A DNA stretch of 64,000 nucleotides from Anniella stebbinsi (Eukaryota; Chordata; Lepidosauria; Squamata; Anniellidae): positions 308,727,154-308,791,153 of the forward strand of contig JARDYH010000001.1 in the NCBI GenBank assembly GCA_029215795.1, written 5' to 3'. This document shows positions 39,700 through 54,600 of the stretch, in pieces. Position numbers and translations under genes: made by a program. The stretch's first letter is position 1, and every line of letters starts with the position of its first letter. The notes below the pieces were generated by a model. That model saw only the letters and a program-made list of their open reading frames with translations. It made no database searches and was not told the DNA's origin.

Positions 39700-42600
39700 G
39701 TAATCTTGTTTCACAATGTCTCTCATATACACTACTATGTAAATCTAATGTAATTTTTATCCTATTGGCATTTTTGGTCATGTAACATTCTGATAGTAGT
39801 TATTAGGATTTGCATATTAATTGTGCACTGACCACAAATAGACTGTACTACCATAGATAATTATAAAATGCCTTCTCAGTAGTTATATTCATTTGTTTGT
39901 TTTAATTCTTCCCTCTTTAAGGAACTCGTGAACTCTCCGCTAGGTATCCCAAGCAAATTCATATTTGCTATTTTTCTTGCATAGCTGTTATCCTTCTTTA
40001 GGAAAAATGGAATGTAAGAAGTAGGTTTAACTGAAGGTGTGTTTGGTGGTGTTCCCCTTAAATAATCTCCCATGGTAAAATTAGGAGGTATTTAAAAAAT
40101 TGTTTTGTGTAACTCAAAAAATGTCATACAAATCTGTTAAAGAAATAACCTTCATGATATAATCAAGGCTGAGTATAACTTTCTGTGCTAATGTTTTCTG
40201 ACATTAGGAATGTGCAATCGTAAAAGCATCTGCACGTATGCATGCTCATATTTGAGGCCCAAACTATTTGAAAATAGCAGGACATCATCTTTTAAAATCT
40301 GGATCTTCTGCTTTCATGTGTAAAGTTGAGTGTAAAAGGTGTGATTGAAAAAGCCAAAGAAGAGGGGGATGTTGACCCTTCCATATATCCTTTCTCTGCA
40401 GCCCATCTCACCGGGTACTTTCCCTCACAGCCAGGCTCAAATGTTGGAAGTGAGCCTGACTGTAAGAAACATAGGCTGGGTTTGGACAACACAATAAGCA
40501 ACGGTTGCTTAATTAGGCAACTGTCTGTTGTGTTGCTTATTGTGGCATCTGGTGGAAAACAAACAACTGAAGGTGCACTATTTTTCTGAAATAAGCAATA
40601 GAGAAAAACAATGGGCTGCTTCGTTGAGTATCAGGAGACCCGTTGCTTTGCATGTTGTGTGGCTGGCTCCGTTGTCTCATTTGACACATCACATGCGCTA
40701 TTTCTGCAGCCCATATAATCCTCCGGCAAGAGTGGCGGAAAGCGCCTCAGTCGCTCTGCTGCAGCCGGCACAACTTGCAATGGCTTCTGGGATAGGATCA
40801 GGAGAACTGAGGGAGGGCGGAGCAACGGCCAGAATGTCACTCAAGCACAGTGTCGACTGTTCACGTACCTGATGAGAGCCTCAGCCATGCAATTGCAGCG
40901 GGATGACATGTCGTCTGGGGAGTACCTGTGCAGTTACGCACTGTCAGTTGACTATTCCCCCCCCCCTCCGTTGCCTAAAGTGTCGTCTGAACCCAGCCAT
41001 ACTGTTGTGTGTGTGTGTGAGCTTTGGCGAGGAGGGGGGGAAGTTATGGCGACATGCACTGTAACTCCCCCCCTTGCCGCTTGTGCCTACCCCTTTAGCC
41101 CTTTCAGTAGTACCCACACTGTTTCACATGTCTATGCTACTATCTTGTAGTTAGACCATAACCAGCTGCACAATGTCTTTTGATAGTTGACGATAGAAGC
41201 CTTCTGTCTGGCAGAACCTTATATTTAAGAGTTTCATAGGATCTGCTTCTTCCTCATCTAACTTTAAGAGATTTGGGGATATTGTATCCCATTGTTTTAG
41301 GGGATGATTAGATATGTCGTGGATAGGGCTAAATCGATTCTTTGTTGGTATAGATATATCTGGTGGTTAAACGCACAACATAGAACTAATTGTAATACAA
41401 AGAAGCAAACCCCAAGTTGAATTGCTCAGCAAAATTCTCCCTGGACAATAGTGTTTTTAGATGTTTCCATGAAGTGTCAGCAGGTTTGTTTGTTGAAAAT
41501 AGTCTGCCAGCAGCTCTTTGCCTTTTTTATGAACAACAAACCTGGAATATTCTGCTTCAGCAGGAACTTCAGGGGGAGTGGCTGGGATATATGTTCTCAT
41601 GCATTTGGGATTTTCAGTAGCAGTTCCTCCCCCACCCCCAACCTGATCTCTGCTTTAGAAACTGCTGCTTGAATACTGTAGTTAAGAAAGATTCTTTCCC
41701 TTTCACTTACTTTTATTTGTCTCTGAGGGTGTTTCCAGACAAAAAGGGCTCAGTCACGGCTTTTCTGCTGTTGGCTACAAGTGGAATTGCAGTTGACGTT
41801 CCACACTGAAGCACGTCCTTCTGTGTTCCATTCACATGTGGAGTACATGTGGGGAAAAGGAAGGTCCAATTCACCTGAACACAAAATCTAACTAACTCCT
41901 GCTGCTCTGCTTGTTTACGTCAGCAATATTGATCTCTTCCATATGTGTGTATTTCTTGTACCAATTCCCTTTGGGAGAAATTAGGTAGTGAGGAGGAACA
42001 GTGTGCTCTAAGGAGAGGCTCGAACTCAGAAGGGCGGTTGGTGCACGAGGGAGGCAGCAAAGTGAAGGTTGAGCCCACAGTAGCCTGAGGCTGCCCCTTT
42101 AAGGGGAAAGCAACAGTTCTAGCTCAGCTGCCATTGGGGCTGAGAAGTCCACACCGTTCTTCCCCAGCCTAGCTTTCTGAAGCGGGAGGAAGCTGGATGT
42201 TCTCTATGAGGAAGGGGAATTTTAATATATACACAGCTGCTCCTTCCCTCAGCAGCATCTTAGAGTCATTGAGAAGCAATAGAGAACGGGACTTTGCAGA
42301 GTGCATCAGTAAACAGGACATGGGTGGGGGCATCAGCAACCATGTCAGTAGACCACACCTTCTCCTGCCCCAATTGCACATTTTCTCATCCACACCTCAT
42401 AGGACTGCACTTCTGTTCTCTTCCTTACAAAAATGTTAGACTTTTTTTCTGTTCTGAGAAAAGGCAGACAAACAACAGATCTGATGTGTGTTCTTCCTCT
42501 CCCGCTGCCCCCCACCCTCGAAATGGGTAAACAGTGTGGCGATTGCACACTAAATCCTCTGTCAAGCACCCCGAGGTTTTGATATAGTTTCTCTGACTGT

Positions 42601-45600
42601 TCAGCTGTGTCAATCTGCAGTGTGTTGGTGGGCCCAAAATCCTCCCTCCCAAAAGCAGTTTTTTTTTCAATCCTGTTTTCAGTCATTGTTTCCTGTTTCT
42701 GCTGCTGCTTTGCCACCATATTTTTCTGGTTGGGTACGTCTTTTTCCCCTCCTTCTGAGAGTAACCTTAGCCAATAAGGAAAAGCATATTACTTATTTAA
42801 AATTATATTTTGGTCGCCTTAAAGGTGAGAACCTCTCAAAGCAACATACAAGATTAAAAGAAATACAAAACTATGCAAAATCTAATAGACAAGCAAATAA
42901 ATAATTATTCAATAAAAATGCTGTAAAAGTAGATGATACCAATAAAAACCTGCAGCCCACATATTGTGGAAAGGCCAGTGAAAACAGGTAAGACTTCAGA
43001 GCCTTCCTGAAAACCTTCAAAGAAGGGACCTTATAAATTCCTGATGGAAGCTAATCCTAAAGGTGTAGAGCCACCACTAAGAAGGCCCTCTCCCTTGTAG
43101 TCACCAGCCGAACCACCCTTGTGATGGGTAGGTGAGAAGGGCCTCTGTTGATGACTTCAGAGTGCAAGCCAGTTGATTTGGGCCCAAACCATTTAAAGCT
43201 TTAAAGGTTAAAATCCATAGTTGAATTTGGGCTTGGAAACAGCCTGGCAGCCAGTGCAGCTTACACATAAACTGTTATGAGCAGATCTCCTTGTTCCACC
43301 AACTTCCAAGCAGTTCTGTACCAGCTGAAGTTTCTGAACTATCTTTAAAGGCAGTCCACTGTAGCATACATTAGAGAAGTCCAGCCTGGATATCACAAAA
43401 GCATGAATAACTGAGGTAAGTTCCTCCCTCTCTAGACAGGGTCACAACTGAAGTTCCAGCCTAGGCTGGTAAAAAGTACTCCTGGCTACAACAGTCACCT
43501 GGGCTTCCTCAGCACTGAGTCGAGGAGCATTCCCAAACTGTGCACTTGGTCCTTTGGGGGAATGCAACCCTTCCCACAGTCTCACCTTGTTTGCTGTTGT
43601 CCATCGCAAAACCACCTCCAGACACTGGTTCTGGAAATCAGCAGCTTCCCTAGGATCATTAGGTGGAAATGAGAGGTAGAATGGAGTGTTCTCTGCATAT
43701 CGATGGCACTTCAGCCCAAACCTCCAAATGACTTCCCCAAGTGGTTTTGTGTAGATGTTAAGCATAGGGGATAAGATGAAACCTTGCGGCATGCCATGGG
43801 GTGGAACAGAAGTTCCCCCAGCACCACCTGAGGCCGTTCAACTAGGAAGAGCTGGAGCCATCATAAAACATGCCTCCTCTGCCCAACCCAGGTAGATGAT
43901 CCAGAAGGATACCATGGTTGATGGTACTAAAACCTACTGAGGGGTCCAGGAGAACCAACAGGATCATACATTCCTCCATTCCCTGGCAAACGTCATCTCC
44001 TAGTGTGACTAAGGCTGTTTATGACCCAAAGCCAGGCCTGAACCTGATCAGGGATGGATCTGTATCGGATCTGGTTTTGGAAGAATGGCAAGGAGTCAGG
44101 TGTGAACTTGCACAGAGTCATATGCTGTGTCTAGTAGCATATGTATACTTATTTGATAAAGCATTTGGCAACTATTATGAATTTAGAGCTGATTCTCAGT
44201 GTTTTTGCTACTAACAAAAGTACTTTTCTTGTTGATAAGAATATTCCTTTCTGTGCTGTGAGAAACTTTCTTTCTTGACAAGAAAGAAAGCCACGCCTTT
44301 GTCCTCCTTGGTAAATGGAGGGAGGCGTATGTGTGTTTTGTGATAGTCTTTGACTCAGGGAGACTAGCCCTATAAAATCCTGGGCAGATTGGCTGGCTAC
44401 CTGTTTTCACCTGAAAGGGAGAGACGCACCACCTGCTTTGGAAACAACCCCAGGATGGTGCCCATTGAATCCAGGGAAAGAATCCAACACCAATTAAGGA
44501 ATGTAAGCTTTGTTTTGCTTTTATTATCTGCATCCATTTTCCATCAATAAACTATGATTCTTTCACACAAGTGGATATGAGTCATATTGGTACTTTTGAA
44601 TTTGATTAGTGTGGGTCCTGGCTGGATCAAGCCTCAGGTTTAAGACAGGATCCAAACATATTGAAGATGATGTCACAACAAAATTGGAGATTTGTTTATC
44701 TCTCTAAAATTATAGATCACCATTAAAGGTGGAATCCTCTCACTAATTTTAGGCTGTGCACTGGGTCGAGTATCTAGATTTTTAAAAATAAGAACTGACA
44801 TATTTTTCTTTACTCCCTCTCTGTGTCTTACAAGGAACCTATATGTTCCAATTATAGAAGCTGATCTGAATAACTGACGGTTTTTTTCCATTGTCAAAAT
44901 GAGAGCAGCCATGCTTCTCTGTTCCTGTAGGTTTGATGCAACCTTAAAACTCTTGATGAACGTAATTAAGTCTGTGCAACACTTCTTCCTTTCTGTTGTA
45001 AGCATGGCAAGTAGAGTGTTATCATCTTGCCTAGCAGCATTGTTTTCTCACTGCCCCTGGCCTGGCTTTTGTTTGTGTGTTTGTTTATTGTCCAGCCTGA
45101 TGAAGAATTTGAAGAACTTGAATGTTTAGGATCTACTTTGTATCTACAGTGTAGTAAGAGTAATTTTGGATTACCACAATGCCCTTGAAAATGGTCTGGA
45201 AATGGCAGTTAGTGCAAAATATGGCAGCTAGGGTATTGACTGGAACTGGTTGTTATGAACATATTATGCCAGAGTTATACTATCTTCATTGGCTCTCAGT
45301 TTGTTTCCAGGCCTAGTTCAAGGTGTTGATATTAAAGTATAAGAACCTTCATGGCTTGGAGCTACAGTAGCTGAAGGACAATGTCTTCCCATATGTGTCT
45401 GCCCATGCTCTGTTATCATAATCAGGTGCCCTGCTTTGAGTAGTCCCACATACTAAGATTCAGTGAGTGGCTACTTGTGCACAGGCCTTTTCTGTGGTGG
45501 CTGCCAAATTGTGGAATGCCCTCCTTAGAAAGATTCACCTGTCAGCTATTTAGTTGACTTTTCGGCACCTTTTAATTCTCCCAGGCATTTTTAAAAAAAC

Positions 45601-48600
45601 TTCTGCTTGTTTCATTTTCTGCTGCCTGTTTTATTTTCAATGATATGTTTAAAGCTCTGCTTTAAAACCATCCTTTCCCATGTTTTAGCAGTTTTGACAT
45701 TTATTTCTCCTTTTAAAATTACTTTAAATTATTGTTGTGACTACTATTAAATTATTTTACAATGCAGTCCTATGCATGCCTATTTAGAAGCAAGTCTCAT
45801 TGAGTTCAATGGGACATCCTCTTAGGGCATCATGTATAGGATTGTAAACGTAGTGTATTTTACAGTATATTGCCCTGAGAGCTTTGGCTTTAGGGCAATT
45901 CATAAACTGAATAAATAATAAAGTTTTGAAGCAGGTGCTAAGCAGTGCAGACATGGACAAAGGTAAGCAAAATGATGATCAGAATTTACTGGAAGGTTTC
46001 TGACTCCCTTCCCCCTCAACCAATACTGCATATATTTGATTGGTTGGCTAAACGGGATTTTGGAATTGCCATGTTTAATCTTTTTGTTTGGGTGTTTGGT
46101 ATTCAGTTAAAAATAATAATTCTCTGCCATTGCTGACCTTATATTAGCTTCTTATATCTCTTTCTCAATGTTCCTCACCTGTAAAATATTTCTATTAATT
46201 AGTAGCTTTTTACTTGTATGTGTAGGATATGCAGTGGGTAATTGTCTTCCCCACCCAAGCTAGCATTTTTGTCCTAGCTCCGCCCTTCTCCCCAGCCACC
46301 ATTTTGCATGTGGATCAACTTGGTGGTCCTTGAGGTTCTAGTAAAAAACCCCAAATTGGAGTCTGAAAGTTTGAAGACTGCCCATCTTTATGCGAGCACA
46401 AATGGAGATAGTAAGTTCACTTTATTGCTGCTTGGCAGGGCAAGCTTTCTGTGGCTCTGTGATCCGAAACACAGGAGTATGCTGTCATCAGAGGAAGATG
46501 AAGAAGAACATTGTCCATCATGTTTCTCAGAACATGTTGGGTGGTATTACTGGGACACAGTTAAGGAAGGTGAGTATTTCTCCCTACAGTTTCCATCCAC
46601 AGCTAACAAATCAAGGAACCCAAGAAGTGGAATATTATACAAAGAACCAAACTTATGCTGGCAAAAATGAAAGTGTAAACATTTACTTCAAATGTATGTG
46701 TAGTGTGTATATATATACACTCAAAAAGTCATGTATACGTATCATACGTCAAGCACACAGCAGTGCTTAAAATGACAAAAAGTAACAAATTAAGGGGTAT
46801 TGTGTCTCAATTTAACCAATATAATATGCCACTTCTCAGATCCATTGTTTTGTTTGGTTTGTATCCTATATTGAGAGACCTCTATCTAAAACACACTTTT
46901 GTGGGAGTCATATATGGCATGGAAGAGTGGCGGATGAAAGGTTATCTTATTCCTGAAAGTTTTACCTACTGCTTATGTTCCCCCATTCATAGCATGCATA
47001 GTGCAATGACTTGCAGGTTTTTCCTTTTTTTGTCCATGTGGCAAAATGATTGTATGAAATCTTTTGGTCTGCCACATCTGTTGTAAGCTTTTAATTCTGG
47101 TTTTGCATAGTATGATTTCATTGCACTTTTGCCCCTGTGTTGGCTCTTGCATATGCTGCATCACAAATCCGTGTGTATTGTCATGTTGTTCATCTTCCTA
47201 CCATATTTCTCATGCCTTTTCCTCACCAAAACTGATTCCTACAGAGACAAAACTATTCACAACATGCTGCCGGATGTATCTTATTCAATATTTTCTTTTT
47301 AAAACAAACAAACAGACAAACTGAGAGTAGCCTGTGTGTCTTTTACACAGGAGAAAAGTAACTGGGGGAGGGAAAAAACAATCCAAAGGGAAGGATTATA
47401 CAGCTCCTCTCCCTCCTTTTCTTCTTCTGCTGAAACTTAAAGCATCCAGAGGCTGCTTTCAGTTGAAAAAGAAAATGTCAGAGAAAAGATACACATGGAT
47501 GCACGTAACATATTTTGGCCCACAGTTAATCCTGTCAGCTACGCATATGGGTGGAAGAGTAGCATGAACTGTATGTATGTGAATTACAGAGTTTCCAGTC
47601 TGTCATTGTCTTTGCAACAGTGTCTCCAGGTGCCCTTTGTACATTCTCTCTACTCATACCGCGTGTTCCAAACAAGAAGTCTCTTCGATAGGAGAGTTAC
47701 ATGTTTGGAATGGCATCCAGTGCATCCCAGCACACTTGCTGCAGGCTCCAAAAGTGGAGACATCATGCTGTGGGACTATGAAGTGCCTAAAAAAACCTGC
47801 TTCATAAAAGGGGTAAGTCATTATGAGGATTGGGTGTAGCATCCTCATGTGCTATATGTTAGAGCAGTGTGTGATGCCCAGCACTGGATTAATGTTGAGA
47901 ATTGAATTGCTCTTGAGGGATCTGTGTTGTAGTTTCCCTTCATTCTATACAAAAGAATTAGCTAGGGAGGGATGTCACTGAGTTAGCTAACTATTATTCT
48001 AAAATGGAACATTTGTAAGAAACACACATGAAGAACTTTTTATCAGTTTTTGGCATTAATTGCTTACTTCATCTTCATGCGTTACCAAAGGAGGAAGCTC
48101 TTTACTGAGTGGAAGGGAGAAAATCCCTGTAAATTAAATTATATTTTTCATTGGCCTTTTGTGACTGTGTTCCATTGATAAAAGTATCTTGGCAAATTAT
48201 ACTTGTGTTCCTCTGTGGAGTGAAGTTCTTAATTTCTTGAGGATGAACAGAGAAAATAATGAAAAGGAAGAGAATCGTTTTCTTAAATTCCTAACTACCA
48301 CCACTGTTGGATTTATATCTCTGGGTGTTGAACTAAGGAATACTACTGTCTTAGGCATTTGAACGAAAGACTCACAAAAGCATAAGACTAATACTTCAGG
48401 CAGAAACACGATTTTCATTTTCACTCTTATCAAACAAAAAACAGTAGACAATAGCAACAACAGTTTAAATGGCATTTTAAGAGATCCTAGCCTATTGTCT
48501 ATTTCACAGAGCAGCCTTCCTGGCATCACCATCTTCCATTTTATCCTCCAAGTCCTCACAAGAAAGCAGTCATTAATGTAGTCCCTAAATTGATTTTACA

Positions 48601-51600
48601 ATACCCATTATATATTGTGTCCTTCCCTCCACTGGGACATTACTTGCCTCCAGCCTTTGTCTTTATCATCTTGATCTCCTTCCCAGCTCTGCTTGTGCAA
48701 AAGAAAATGCATATAAAATATGTATAAAATTCCATTAATAAGCACCGTAAAACAACTCAATTCGCTCAGATGGATACCAAAATGGATTGTACCCTTAGGC
48801 ATTCTTATTTGATAGCTATTCACAGACCGTGTCATACTTAGAAAGAGGTGAAGAGGTGAAATAGGTGTTTCAACAGTCCATGTGATAGTGTCATCCTGAC
48901 AAGCTGCCCTCAATGGCGTAGGTGCCAGGTTCTCTGCAGGGTCACTTTCCACCATAGCAGGCATTTAGCAGGAATCTTATTGGCGAAGGGAACTTGAAAC
49001 CTCTTCCTTGTGAGGATATTGCTTCAGCCTAGTTGCTGTAATGCTATGAGATAATAAGAGGGACTTTATTCTTTCCTAATCTCTGAGTCCCTCTCTGTTT
49101 TATTCATCCCCATTCATTATAGATGGGACCTGGAGGGGCCATCACAGGAATGAAGTTTAACCCTTTTAATCCTAGTGAGCTGTTCACATCATCACTTGCT
49201 GGAACTACTGCTTTGCAGGATTTAAATGGGAATACAATCCGAGTCTTCACCAGTACCAACGATTGGGCGTAAGATGCAATTCAGTTTTCTCCACCTTTGC
49301 CTCGTTCTGGGATTGAAGGCAGCACAAATACAGAAAGTAGTATTTGTAGATTTGGGGGGGTGGGGGAGGGATGCTTTCCCACTCAGAACTTGTCTGATTT
49401 GCTATACCTGAATCACATTTTTTTCCTTTTTAATGCACTCCACCTTTCAGCCCCAGACACTGGGCCTTAAGGACATTGGTGAAGAACAAGGTGGAAAAAC
49501 AACTTACAATTTTAAAACAATTTAGAAACAAAATAGCCAGGAATCATGTTGCAAAAGTCTATCTAAATAAGACTGAAAAATTGCCAACAAACTGGTGTAA
49601 GGGACCTCCCTCAGCAAAGATATTTGCTGTCAAACATATCAGATTGAAGAAGTGGGACCTGCAACAAAATGTTGTAGTATGATGTTCTCCTGTTCAGTAT
49701 TCCAGCCAATCAGCCGTGCCCTTTTCCAGGATACTCCATTCCATTTCCCTTGTTTTCTGTCCCCCACCCCCAGCAGACAGAAAGCATTCCATGCCCAGTC
49801 AGCATATTATATCCTCATTGGACTCTTTGTTTTTTGCTCCCTTAGGACTTTTTCTTTTTTAAAAAAGAAAAAGTCCAAAACATCTGGAAGGTTGGGGAAG
49901 GCTAATTTAGACAGTCTCCTACCATTAAAATAGTAAAGACTAGCAGCATATTTGTATATCAAGTTAATTTTTTATGACATTAAACTCTATAGTATACACA
50001 TAAATTATAATTCCATAATGCTGTAGATTGTCTTGCTTTAAAAGGCATTTCATGAATTCCAAAAGAGAAACTATTTCAGAGTTCCAGAAAATGTCCAACT
50101 TTTCCATTGGGAACAACTGAAAAAATGTCTTGGGTGGGAAAGAGAAAATATTTTTTTCCCAGACCTTCACATTTCTAGGTGGGACATAAGTTAGGGGAGC
50201 TCCTCTATGCATGTGACAAGAAAGCAGGAATTGTTTAGTGGAGTTTTAAATTTTGTTTTGAATTAGAAATTTTAAAATAAAAAGCACATTCAAATAAAGA
50301 ATTTACAATTATTCTGGGCACTAGGAACTTGAGAAAAGGCTTGCACCTGAAAGTAATAAAGGTTGTTGATTAGATCTGTTGCATTCTATTTTCAGTGGCT
50401 TTCTAAAAACGGATTCTGAAGGCCAAGGCTTTGGTACAAGGCTTTGGCTGCAGCAACTTTGTTTGAATACCTTTGATTTCCTTGGGAAATTATTACATTA
50501 CTTATTCTAATTCTATTAGTATCAGTGTTTTGAAGAGTGTGTGAAGAAACCTCTGTATGTTTTAAACTGAACGTTAGAGAGGTTGAATTAATGTTTTATT
50601 TTCCTCCAGGTTCGTTTCTCAGGAAACTGATACCGTAGTTTTCTGAGGTGTATATATCCGAAATAAAATAGACACATCCTTGGGCATCCTTGTGTAATAT
50701 TACACACCTCTTCAGATGCATGTAGCTGCGTCAAGGAAAAAAATACAGTATGATATACTCTTCAGTTTTTGTATGAAGGCATCACGTTTTGACTCGATAA
50801 AGAAAAATTGGTTGCAATGTTGGAATGCGATTAATTTTTGTATAGGGTCTATGCTATGTCATCCCCATTAGATACTTCTTCCTCAAAAGTGACTGCATTG
50901 CCTATTGGAAAAGACCAGATACCATGCACTGGAGAGAAGTTGTGAATGACAACCTTTCTTGGAAGATGTTCAAGCGCAGGGGGTTCTCTAGGTTTCAGCA
51001 TGGAATGTTGCTTGTTTTGTTTTTGCTCTCTCAGACCTGGAAGCAGTTCAAGATGTGTTGCCAGATTCACATCCTGTAGTCCAAACAAAAGGAAGCTGTT
51101 ACAGCTGGAAGGAACTTTGTAATGTGTGGGCAATAGGCTGGCTTGATCCTAAAGGCACAACATATTTTCATTTCCTATAAATCATTGAGGATATTTATTG
51201 CTACTCCTGTTGAAAGATGGAGGATGCATGTCATGATCTGAGACCTTCTAATACTATGTGTTGTCCTTAGAATTATCCTAGTCCTGCATAGTTCTTGCTT
51301 GCTCTGTATTCTAAATGGCCACTAAAAGTATTGAAGAAAGTGTGAATAAGAAGTCAATACAAATAGTTCTGTAGGAGGGGGTTGGTAGACCAGTCCACCA
51401 GAATAGAAATTGTCTAGTGTTTCTCTTCCTGATTATTAATTGTAAAGCGCTTTTCAAGAGGATATTGAAAAGCTTTCTAGCATTTGTTGCACTTGCTTCT
51501 GAAAGGAATTTGCATGTAAACATCTGAGCAGTTAACTAGCTCAGAGCTAATAGTGGACTATGGTTGGAGCTGATTTATGTAGTATTAAGCAGATTCATCT

Positions 51601-54600
51601 AACAACTCCAAGAGCTCAGCACCTCTCTGCCAGGATGTGCTGACAGCCTATTCCCATTCCTCCACAGTAACTTGGGTGTGTTCCTCTCCTGTTCCCATTT
51701 GTGTTCTAGAATAGGAGACCAGGGAGATCATAAGATGAGTGTTTTATAGCACGCTTGTTACTGGGCACTCATGGATTTTCACGGGTCCTTTTCACGACAC
51801 TCTGCCTTCTGCGAATCTCCTGCTCCTTCTGCTCATTTTTCCATGAAAAAAAAAAGACCCTGGAAAATCCGATTTTTTTTCTCCTACAGCGAAATGTGCA
51901 AAGTGATAAACACATCCACAGGATGGGCCACATAGTCTTTGTTTACTTCCTCTTCCGCGTCTGAAAAAAGAGGAAGCTACTCATCCCTATTGTGGGACAG
52001 TAGCACGAGGCAAAGCGATGGGAGGGAAATATGATCCCCCCCCTCATCTGAAGAAGCTCTGGCTCTGTGGGAGGCATAAAATTCTGCCCATTTGAAGTGG
52101 AAAAACTTTCTGTGACAACAGGAAATGGCACCCTTAGTCTACAGCATCTTGAGGGCCAAGTAGCTCAATTGATCTCTCACATGAATTCCATAATGTTTGG
52201 TGAAGAGTGACAAGGCCAGGATCACTGTTCAGTTCAGAACTTTGTTTTATTTCTTGGGAATAGACCAGAAGAGACTCCTGGGATCTGCTCTGGCTGCTTT
52301 CCTGGGCATACAGGAAGTAACAGGTTTCTACTTAAGAATCTAACCCAATCTTCACCAATCTGGCCCCCTCCAGATGTGTTGGACTACAACTCCCATAATT
52401 CCTAGCCAGCATGGGAATTGTGGTCCAACACATCTGAAGGGGGGCAGGTTGGGGAAGTCTAATCTAACTGATCAAGTGGGGTGTTTGAATTTGTTTGCTG
52501 TTCATTCTGGCAAATGAAGCAGTTCAGGATATTGTTTGCATGAGTTCTTGAATGATAGGCTGGGGAAGAGGGTGTTAAGGCATTTTTTAAAAACATGTGA
52601 AGGTTTTAAGAGTGGGCTTAGTCTTTCTAGTGTTCTCTTGATTTGAACTATGGTTCTTGTATATTGCTTGTTTTTGTTATACTACCTGGGGTAAATAACC
52701 CCAGACTGATTCCACATCAGAGGGCCCCTATGGCTCATTTCAGTTGTGATTCCATTACTTATGTAAATGCTGGGATGGTGACTTTTGCCCCCTTTTTTAG
52801 GGCCAGAGAACTATCTTTTTATACTTGTTGTTAAGAGGTGACAGTTCTGAGTTTGTACTTTTTTTCTTTTTAGTTTCTGGTACTGCAGTATTGATGTATC
52901 TGCAACTTGCCGAACTTTGGTGACAGGTGATAATGTAGGCAACGTGGTCCTGCTTGGTATGGAGGGTAAAAAGGTTTGTGTGTTCCTTCTCCTAGCCTTA
53001 CAGGCTGCTTTGATAAGGCATCCTTAAACTGGCTTTCAGATTTTACAAATCTGCATAATGATATTGCATTGACTGACATTATATATGTTCTTATACCACT
53101 GTTTTTGGATTCACAAACACTAGTCCTACCCTATTTGGGGGTCTCCTATATAGAGGAACTCTGTGGTTCTTTCCTATGCGCTTGTTTCCCTTCCACTTGG
53201 TGGGGAGGAATCATCTAATTTACCCCACCAAGGTGGTCCCTCCATCTAGATCAGAGGTAGACAACCTTTTGGTTCCAGGCCATCTATGATGATGGGTTGG
53301 GGGGCATGTTCATGTTCACATGCACATACATGGCACACACAGACACAAGTGATCCTGATATAGATTATTTTTTCCTCAAAGGTAGAAGTGGTAGAGAAAG
53401 AGCGATCTGTATGAGGAACTCTGGAAAAGGGAGGGAGCACCTTTTCTCAACCCATCCCTCAGTGATCCTGATACAGATCCCTCCCTCCTGCAGTGATTCT
53501 CATACAGGTTGCTCTTTTCTCCGTGGACCTGGCCTCTGTAGATAATGCTTTGAGGGGTACATGTGGCCTCTGTGCTACAGGTTGTGCAGCCCTGATCTAG
53601 ATGTTATCAATGTAGGATGGGATTGACCACAAAAGAGCAGTCCTTGTGTCACTCTAGTAAAATATGACTTGGGACTTAATATTTTTCAGTACTGGAAAGA
53701 TCATATCCCAGAAGGAGAACCTGGAAACACCTTATTCAAATTAATCTTGGTTATTTGCTAGAGGCTTTTGGAGTTAGCTTGCTTCAAAATGCAAGCATAC
53801 AGTATGGACATGCCCCTCTTCCATATTCATTTATTTTAGGGGTTGTGCCATTTCCTAGGAAAGATGTGCTCTGTTTCTGAATGCCATAGACCAGAAACAC
53901 TTGCTCTGCAGCTGTTATGTGTTTAGTCTTTTATATTATGTCCACTGCAGATATGGAATCTGAAACTGCACAAGAAGAAAGTGACTCATGTGGAGTTTAA
54001 TTCTCATTGTGATTGGCTCCTGGCAACAGCCTCTGTGGATCAGACAGTCAAAATTTGGGATCTGAGAAACATTAAGGACAAGTCAAGTTCTCTTCATGTA
54101 CTTCCACATGATAAAGCTGTTAATGCAGGTAAGATAGAAAAGTGAGAGCTCTCTTGTTGGTGGCTTACCCTTTCCTGCCCATTGGTGGCTGCATGTGCAC
54201 GTCTGTCTTTCAGGTAAGTGCCCTATGTTTTTGTCTGTTCATCTGGTATTCACTGTACCAGTTGTTCTCCTCTAAGTTCACTAGTTGGCCTTGTATAGTC
54301 ACGATCACCCCAGCTTCCTCATAGGGTAAAACAAGGAAACATTGAAAGTTGCCCTGATACATTGGCATAGTTAAAATAGTATTATTGTTTATATCTACAT
54401 TCTATCTTGTGTTCATAAAGCTAATAAAGAGCAACTAGAATGGTTCTCCTTATTTAGCCAATTTAGTCATATATTTAAAGTGCTGTTTTTAACCTTTAAA
54501 GCCTTATATGGTTTGAGACCAAATTACTAAAAGGACCACCTTCACCCTTATCAGCCTATCCACACTTTAAGATCAGCAAGAGAGACCCTTCTTAATTGCC

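Noticed and set aside
47495..47620. 5' extension of DDB2 exon 3 with an ATG at 47495
   Set aside because: The frame is open but shows no DDB2 similarity, and a good acceptor at 47620 joins exon 2 in phase.
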